A stretch of 64,000 bases of DNA from Phycisphaerae bacterium (GTDB lineage: Bacteria > Planctomycetota > Phycisphaerae > Phycisphaerales > UBA1924): assembly GCA_030432905.1 (NCBI GenBank), contig JAUILU010000001.1, forward strand, positions 1,302,001 through 1,366,000. Reading direction: 5' to 3'. The notes beneath the pieces are model-generated. The model did no database searches, had not been told where the DNA came from, and saw only the letters and a program-made list of their open reading frames with translations. Positions 58,984 to 64,000 of this stretch are shown here, one piece after another. The position numbers and the translations under genes were made by a program. The stretch's first letter is position 1. The number at the start of each line of letters is the position of its first letter.

Positions 58984-61337
58984 TCGCGTCCCTTGCGCAT
59001 CGCCCGCTGCGCGGCGCTCTCGCCGCCCGGCTTCTTCGGGGCGCCCTTGCCGCCGTCACGCATCCGCTGCTGCTGCTCGCGGATGGCCTGCTGCTTGTCG
59101 GAGATCTCTTGCAGCTTGGCCATGAAGCCGCCCTTTGGTTTCTTGGGCTTCTTGGTGACCTCGAGCAGGTTGTGCTTGTTGATGTGCGCCCTGATCCAGC
59201 TGTTCTCAAGGATCGCGATGGTCGAGTTGGCGATGAAGTAGAGCGCCAGACCCGACGGGGCGTTGTACATGATGAACGGGAACATGACCACGGTCATGAC
59301 CTTGATCATCTTCTGCTGCTTCTGCTGCTCGGGCGTCAGCGTGGACGTCGTCGCGGGTGTCAGGAATTTCTGGTGCATGAAGAACACGACACCCAGCAGC
59401 AACGGCATGATGTTGATCGCCGAGATCAGACCCATCAGGGGCAGCGTGAAGTGCATGGAGTCGGGCAGCGGGATGAAGTGGTCAGGCTCGGCAAGGTCAG
59501 CCATGAAGGGCCACGCGCCGCCGGTGATGTTCTGGAAGACGCCGTAGAACGCGGGCTGCTGGCGGAGTTCGTAGAGGAAGTACAGACTCGCGTAGAGCGC
59601 GATCCAGATCGGTGACTGCAACAGCATCGGTAGGCAGCCAAGCATGCCCGCGGGGTTGACACCCTCTTCGCGCCAGAGCTTGGCCATCTCCTGCTGGATC
59701 TTCTGCTTATCGCCCGCGTAACGCTCCTGAATCTTCTTCTGCTTCGGAGCCAGATCCTGCATCTGCTTGGCGAAGCGCTGCATGCGGATCTGCGACCAGC
59801 GGTTGATCGGGTGCAAGACGCCGCGGACACAGAACACGAGCATGATGATCGCAAGCGACCAGTCGCTCACGAACGAGTGCAGGAACCGGACCAAGCCCAG
59901 AAGCGGATCGCTGAGCCATGTGAAGGTGCACATCGCGCAGGGACCGCCGAAGTTGTAGACAACCAGTTCTTTCATGCCAGCCGCGACAGCCGCCGGGCTC
60001 TGGTCCATCACAGCCTTGCTCTTGGGCCCGGCGTAGACCATGATCGATTCGTCGCTCGACTGGCCCGCGGCGAGCGTGCGCTCCTTGCCGACCAAGCGGA
60101 GAATCAGAACGCCGTCCTTGGGCTGGTTGGTTTCTTGCAGCACAACGCGGTCGATCTTCTCGATCGAGCTGAACGCCAAGGGCGAGCCGGGCGTTTCGAC
60201 CGAGTGCACCGCGACGCCGTAGTAGCGGTTCGTCATCGCCGCCCAGACCAGTTCAAGATCGGACTTGATGCTCTTCTCGTTGGGCCAGACCTCACGCGCC
60301 GCGACGTAGGGCTTGAAGACCTTGCCGGTCTCGGGGTTCTGCCACGAATCGGTCACATGCCGAGGCCCGAGCACGTTGGCACGCGGGGTCAGGAACTTCT
60401 CACCCAGCACGAACTCGCGGTTCTTGTCGATGCCCGCAGACATCATGTACCCGAAGCGGACCCGGCGTTTGTCGCCGCCGTAGGTCACGGCGTCCTTGGG
60501 CATGTCGATCGGACCGAACTGCACGAAGCGTGCCGTCAGCTCGCTGCTCGACTCGTTGATCAGGCTCTGCTCGATGCGCAGGTCGTTGGTGCCGTCGGTC
60601 ATGACGTACGTGCGGGTGAGTCGCACAACCGCTTCGCCGGCTTCGTTCTCGATGACCGCCTCGAACGCGCCGGGCGCGGTCTGCCGCCAGATGTCGGTGC
60701 CGAAGACGTGGATCGGGGTCTTGTCGATCTCGACCCAGAGTGCTGCGAATGGCGTGACCGCGAGCGAGCCGCTGATCTGCTCGGACTGGAGCTGAACGTG
60801 GTGCTCGGGGCCGACTTCTTCGCCGGCGACGTGGTACTTGGTGTAGTTCTCGACGCTGTCGAACTCTCGCGCCAGACGCAGCGACGAGATGCCGGCGCCC
60901 GCTCTGCTGAACTCGATCAGCATGCGGTCCGGCCCGTCCGCGTCGATGCCGCCGATCGGGTCGAAGGCCTGCGACGAATCCTGCTGACGGACACGCAGAC
61001 CCGCGAGCGAGACACCCGAGTCCTGAGTTGTGGGCTGTGCTTCAGGCTGAGCGGGGAGCGCCGGCTCGGCGCTGTCGCCCCGACCTTCGTCAGCCGCGAG
61101 TTCGTCCGAATCAGGTTGAGCCTCGTCGTTGTCCGCGTCGGCGGAATCTGTGCCGGCTTCGGGCAGTGCCTGGTTGGCCTCGCTGCTCTCGTCGGCGATC
61201 TGCTCTTGTTGGGTAGGCTCGGGCTGGTACGGGGGCTTGGTCGAGTTGATAAAGACTGAGACCGCGACACCGATGCCGACGAGGATCAGGACAAGCGGAA
61301 CGACCACCCGGAGCAGTCGGTTTGGCTTCTGAGCCAT
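58980..61337 (-). CDS. yidC: Membrane protein insertase YidC
   Basis: 785 residues from the ATG at 61337. The Gram-negative form: one N-terminal helix (LLRVVVPLVLILVGIGVAVSVF), an acidic linker of about 110 residues, a large periplasmic beta-sandwich domain, then the core with VSDWSLAIIMLVFCVRGVLHPI, QKKIQERYAGDKQKIQQEMAKLWREEGVNPAGMLGCLPMLLQ (the YidC cytoplasmic loop and helix), IMPLLLGVVFFMHQKF and a basic C-terminus (RAMRKG). It is longer than E. coli YidC (548) chiefly because of the linker and loops. It inserts membrane proteins with or without Sec. It is read with mnmE. Confidence 0.95.
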   Translation of the reverse strand: MAQKPNRLLRVVVPLVLILVGIGVAVSVFINSTKPPYQPEPTQQEQIADESSEANQALPEAGTDSADADNDEAQPDSDELAADEGRGDSAEPALPAQPEAQPTTQDSGVSLAGLRVRQQDSSQAFDPIGGIDADGPDRMLIEFSRAGAGISSLRLAREFDSVENYTKYHVAGEEVGPEHHVQLQSEQISGSLAVTPFAALWVEIDKTPIHVFGTDIWRQTAPGAFEAVIENEAGEAVVRLTRTYVMTDGTNDLRIEQSLINESSSELTARFVQFGPIDMPKDAVTYGGDKRRVRFGYMMSAGIDKNREFVLGEKFLTPRANVLGPRHVTDSWQNPETGKVFKPYVAAREVWPNEKSIKSDLELVWAAMTNRYYGVAVHSVETPGSPLAFSSIEKIDRVVLQETNQPKDGVLILRLVGKERTLAAGQSSDESIMVYAGPKSKAVMDQSPAAVAAGMKELVVYNFGGPCAMCTFTWLSDPLLGLVRFLHSFVSDWSLAIIMLVFCVRGVLHPINRWSQIRMQRFAKQMQDLAPKQKKIQERYAGDKQKIQQEMAKLWREEGVNPAGMLGCLPMLLQSPIWIALYASLYFLYELRQQPAFYGVFQNITGGAWPFMADLAEPDHFIPLPDSMHFTLPLMGLISAINIMPLLLGVVFFMHQKFLTPATTSTLTPEQQKQQKMIKVMTVVMFPFIMYNAPSGLALYFIANSTIAILENSWIRAHINKHNLLEVTKKPKKPKGGFMAKLQEISDKQQAIREQQQRMRDGGKGAPKKPGGESAAQRAMRKGRE

Positions 61338-61359
61338 GAAAACGATTCCCTTCGGTTGA

Positions 61360-62136
61360 TCAGCGGCCTTCGTACAGCCGCTCGCCAAGACGATCACTCA
61401 GCGCGGGGATGGCCTTGATCTCTTCTGCCGTCTTGGCAATGTCATACTCGACGCGGAAGAACTCGAATTTGTCCGGGTGCATCACGACATACGAAGCACG
61501 GACATCGCCGTCGCGGGGCTGACCGACAGACCCCACGTTGATAATCGCCTTCTCGCCCTTCTCGAACGTGTACGTCTCTTCCGTCATCTCACCCGGCGGG
61601 TAGAAGTCCGGCTCGTCGGTGAACACGCCCGGCTGGTGGGTGTGCCCCACCGCGACCATGGTCTCGACGCGGCGGAAGATCGAGCCGAGCTTGTCGGGAT
61701 CGCCCACGACGTCGTCTGGGAAGATGTACTCGTTGATTGGCCTGCGGGGCGAGCCGTGTACGAACAGCATCGGGATCTCGCTGTCGGGCGCGGTCTCGAC
61801 GACACGCACGCGGAGCTGACCGAGGAAGTCGTACCGGCGGGCGCGTTTCTCGTCGTCCGGCTCGGCGTCGAGCTGGTCGCGCGTCCAGTACGCGGCGGAC
61901 GCGGCGGGCGCGTTAAAATTCGTCGGCTCGTAAAGCACGCCGAAATCATGGTTTCCCATCAGGGACCATTCGCAGTGCTCCTGAACCATGTCCAGGCATT
62001 CAAGGGGGTCCGGGCCGTACCCGATAATGTCACCAAGGCAGATGATCCGCTCGATCCCCTTGGATTTGATGTCTGCCAACACAGCCCGTAGGGCCTCTGC
62101 GTTCGAGTGGATGTCGCTGATGATGGCTGTAGGCAC
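61360..62136 (-). CDS. Calcineurin-like metallophosphoesterase
   Basis: 258 residues. The metal-binding motifs are all visible: ISDIHSNAEAL, CLGDIIGYGPDPLECLD, LMGNHDFGV, MLFVHGSP and VAVGHTHQPGVF. Members include diadenosine tetraphosphatases and YfcE-like phosphodiesterases; the GYGPDP motif is common in this group of bacterial phosphatases. Substrate unknown. It lies 22 bases upstream of yidC on the same strand. Confidence 0.9.
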   Translation of the reverse strand: MPTAIISDIHSNAEALRAVLADIKSKGIERIICLGDIIGYGPDPLECLDMVQEHCEWSLMGNHDFGVLYEPTNFNAPAASAAYWTRDQLDAEPDDEKRARRYDFLGQLRVRVVETAPDSEIPMLFVHGSPRRPINEYIFPDDVVGDPDKLGSIFRRVETMVAVGHTHQPGVFTDEPDFYPPGEMTEETYTFEKGEKAIINVGSVGQPRDGDVRASYVVMHPDKFEFFRVEYDIAKTAEEIKAIPALSDRLGERLYEGR

Positions 62137-62428
62137 TGGCTGGAATCCGGTCTGAGGGCCAATCTGGGGATCCCGAACGAATCGGCAGCCCTAGGGCCGT
62201 GATGCTAGGGAACGAAGCGGTCAAGAGCAACGGGCCTGCCGATCCGGGTTCACAAAGCCCAGAGCACGGGAACAGAGCCAAACATCGCCCAGTTGACCAC
62301 ATCGACTGGTCCTTTGGAGACTCGCCTCTAAGATACCACGCGGATCTCGCCGACAACCATCAGGCGAGGACCCGCACTGACAGGGGCCCAAGCATGGGCC
62401 CGACAAGGGCCAAGGAAGGAACCCGCAT
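62137..62428. promoter_or_regulatory. Divergent intergenic region, phosphoesterase / clpP1
   Basis: At 292 bases this is the longest gap in the window. I see no gene or tRNA in it. AT-rich TAAGATA at about 62329 could be a -10 box for clpP1, with a weak upstream partner; TTGACC nearby is too far off. An inverted pair GACCA/TGGTC lies around 62297-62313. GGAAGGA at about 62413-62420 is the clpP1 ribosome site. Confidence 0.35.
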
Positions 62429-63031
62429 ATGCCTGCAGCCAGCAGCGTGAACTACCAACGAACTCGAGAGATGTCCATCGACGAGCTCCTGCTCGAGAAC
62501 CGGATCGTCTTCCTGATCGGTGAGATCAACCAATCATCCGCCGCCCGCGTCATGATGCAGATGCTCTATCTGGAGAACCAGAAGAAGGGCACCGACATCA
62601 GCCTCTACATCAACTCTCCCGGCGGCGCTGTGGACGACACGCTCGCCCTCTTCGACACCATGCGGTTCCTTAGCTCGCCCGTGGCGACCTACTGCATCGG
62701 CCGGGCTTACTCGGGCGGTGCTGTCCTCTTGGCAGCCGGTGAAAAAGGTAAGAGGTTCATCCTCCCCCACGCCAAGGTCATGATCCACCAGCCCTACGGC
62801 GGCGTCACTGGCCAGGCCGCGGACATCAAGATCCAGGCCGAGCAGATCATCAAAATGAAGCACGGCCTGAACCAGATCCTCGCCGACTGCTCGGGCCAGC
62901 CGTACGACACCGTCGCCAAGGACGCCGAGCGCGACAAGTACTTCTCAGCAGAAGAAGCCAAGGCCTACGGCCTCGTCGACGAAGTCCTCGAGCACCCGCC
63001 CGAGGAAATCTCAAAGCACGCGTTCAGCTAA
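62429..63031 (+). CDS. clpP: ATP-dependent Clp protease proteolytic subunit 1
   Basis: 200-residue serine protease that forms the tetradecameric ClpP barrel and degrades proteins fed by ClpX or ClpA/C. The oxyanion and strand part is [20 protein letters not shown], the catalytic Ser lies in [14 protein letters not shown] (usual GQAASMG is changed), His in [12 protein letters not shown], and Asp in [19 protein letters not shown]. So the triad is intact. The altered Ser loop marks it as a divergent paralogue. A second clpP follows after 37 bases, and mixed barrels are possible. clpX is not in the window. Confidence 0.93.
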   Translation: MPAASSVNYQRTREMSIDELLLENRIVFLIGEINQSSAARVMMQMLYLENQKKGTDISLYINSPGGAVDDTLALFDTMRFLSSPVATYCIGRAYSGGAVLLAAGEKGKRFILPHAKVMIHQPYGGVTGQAADIKIQAEQIIKMKHGLNQILADCSGQPYDTVAKDAERDKYFSAEEAKAYGLVDEVLEHPPEEISKHAFS

Positions 63032-63068
63032 CTCGCCCGTTCACACCACACAACTCCCGAGGAAGAAA

Positions 63069-63677
63069 ATGTCCTACCTCGTCCCAATCGTTATCGAACA
63101 GTCCGGCAAAGGTGAGCGGTCCTACGACATCTACTCACGCCTCCTCAAGGACCGCATCGTCTTCATCGGCGGCGGCATCAACGACGAGATCGCCAACCTC
63201 GCGGTCGCGCAGCTCCTGTTCCTCCAGAACGAGGACCCGAAGCTCGACATCCACATGTACATCAACTCGCCCGGCGGCAGCGTCACCGCGGGTCTGGCGA
63301 TCATCGACACGATGAAGTACGTCGCACCCGACGTGAGCACGTACATCTTCGGTCAGGCCGCCAGCATGGGAAGCATGATCGCCTGCTCGGGCACCAAGGG
63401 CAAAAGGTACGCGCTGCACAACGCACGCAACCTGATGCACCAGCCGCTGCTCTCAGGCGTTATGGAAGGCCAGGCGACCGACCTTGAGATCGAGGCCATC
63501 GAGATGATCCGCCTGCGTGACCGCCTGTACAAACTGTACAGCGAGGCCACCGGCAAGGGCACCGACCAGATCGAAGCCGACTGCGACCGCAACAAGTGGC
63601 TCGACGACAAGGAGATGCTCGAGTACGGCCTGATCGACAAGGTCCTCGAGCACCTGCCCAACGCAAACAAGAGCTAA
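63069..63677 (+). CDS. clpP: ATP-dependent Clp protease proteolytic subunit 2
   Basis: 202 residues, a normal ClpP. Motifs are [19 protein letters not shown], catalytic Ser in [15 protein letters not shown], His in [14 protein letters not shown], and Asp in [22 protein letters not shown]. All three triad residues are present. Tandem with clpP1 in one direction, so both are likely made together; hetero-oligomers are known for such pairs in other bacteria. Confidence 0.95.
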   Translation: MSYLVPIVIEQSGKGERSYDIYSRLLKDRIVFIGGGINDEIANLAVAQLLFLQNEDPKLDIHMYINSPGGSVTAGLAIIDTMKYVAPDVSTYIFGQAASMGSMIACSGTKGKRYALHNARNLMHQPLLSGVMEGQATDLEIEAIEMIRLRDRLYKLYSEATGKGTDQIEADCDRNKWLDDKEMLEYGLIDKVLEHLPNANKS

Positions 63678-63704
63678 CCACAACACCCACAGCTAGACTG
63701 GGGC

Positions 63705-64000
63705 ATGCAAACACCCGGTCACTGCGTCATCTACCGCTTCAGAGTCCGCGAGGGATTCGAGCAGCAGTTCATCGATTCGTGGTCACGGATCACGGTCGGC
63801 CTGCGCGACGGACGCGGCGCGCTCGGCTCGCGCCTCCACCGGGGCCCTGACGATATCTGGTACGCCTACGCCCAGTGGCCCTCCGCCGAGGTGCGGAGCA
63901 AGGCGTTCGCCGGCGGTGCTGTCGATGCCGAGGCATCGGAGCTGATGCGGGAGGCGATCGAAGAGGATCTGCCCGAGATCGTGCTCTCGCCCGAGGCCGA
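63705..64000 (+). CDS. ABM-like domain protein (partial, 3' end beyond window)
   Basis: Open from the ATG at 63705 to the right edge (98 codons seen). It starts MQTPGHCVIYRFRVREGFEQQ and includes RGALGSRLHRGPDDIWYAYAQWPS, a pattern like antibiotic biosynthesis monooxygenase (ABM) domains, which are small ferredoxin-like dimers. Assignment is from the overall strand pattern only. It follows clpP2 by 27 bases and may share its transcript; the function is unknown. Confidence 0.6.
   Translation, partial: MQTPGHCVIYRFRVREGFEQQFIDSWSRITVGLRDGRGALGSRLHRGPDDIWYAYAQWPSAEVRSKAFAGGAVDAEASELMREAIEEDLPEIVLSPEA

Overview
The window is GC-rich, almost fully coding, and comes from a Gram-negative-type bacterium that I place in the Planctomycetes, most likely class Phycisphaerae. 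This rests on recognised families, not on a marker-gene tree. Clues are three exported proteins ending in a double EF-hand-like dockerin that stops exactly in Gly-Cys, a pseudopilin with the FTLIELLVVIAI leader common in planctomycetes, an Hc1-type histone-like protein, PqqD-M50-adaptor fusions, and YidC with a large periplasmic domain plus several lipoproteins. I see no rRNA, tRNA, CRISPR array, insertion sequence or prophage.

Layout. 1-8066: a photolyase (cut by the left edge) divergent from msrBA, a pseudopilin, a periplasmic sugar dehydrogenase with its lipoprotein cytochrome c, recQ, bioY and a methyltransferase. 8063-12846 (minus): a 938-residue exported protein, an ECF sigma factor with a small membrane partner, and an exported protein of unknown role. 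12949-13608: a nitroreductase. 13610-28833 (minus): a long, tightly overlapped cluster with a double ABC-2 permease and its ATPase, two large membrane or exported proteins, a BatA-like protein, a lipoprotein, a DUF58 protein, a MoxR ATPase, a giant VWA protein, an NHL-repeat lipoprotein and a double-domain ABC permease. It resembles MoxR/DUF58/Bat envelope loci. 28956-31190: accB, accC and a small zinc-ribbon protein.

31194-38282 (minus) is the most unusual part. Four genes, transcribed in this order, encode an exported HlyD-like adaptor, a GAF-HlyD membrane adaptor, a PqqD-like/M50 protease/adaptor fusion, and a SecA homologue that stops just after its second nucleotide-binding domain. They lie divergent from a DegT-type aminotransferase and beside three tandem GC-dockerin genes (39680-42274). 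I suggest a membrane-bound peptide or protein processing and export machine; this is inference.

42328-64000: mostly housekeeping genes. These are a phosphomannose isomerase, a short UvrC-like protein without the C-terminal nuclease, a FabZ-like dehydratase, an Hc1-like protein, a phosphotransferase, rsmA, a HAD phosphatase, a diguanylate cyclase, murG, ftsW, rimO, a stand-alone MshEN-type domain, mnmE, yidC, a metallophosphoesterase, two clpP paralogues and a truncated ABM-like gene. Start and stop codons overlap by 4 nt (ATGA/GTGA) at many junctions, and GTG starts are frequent.
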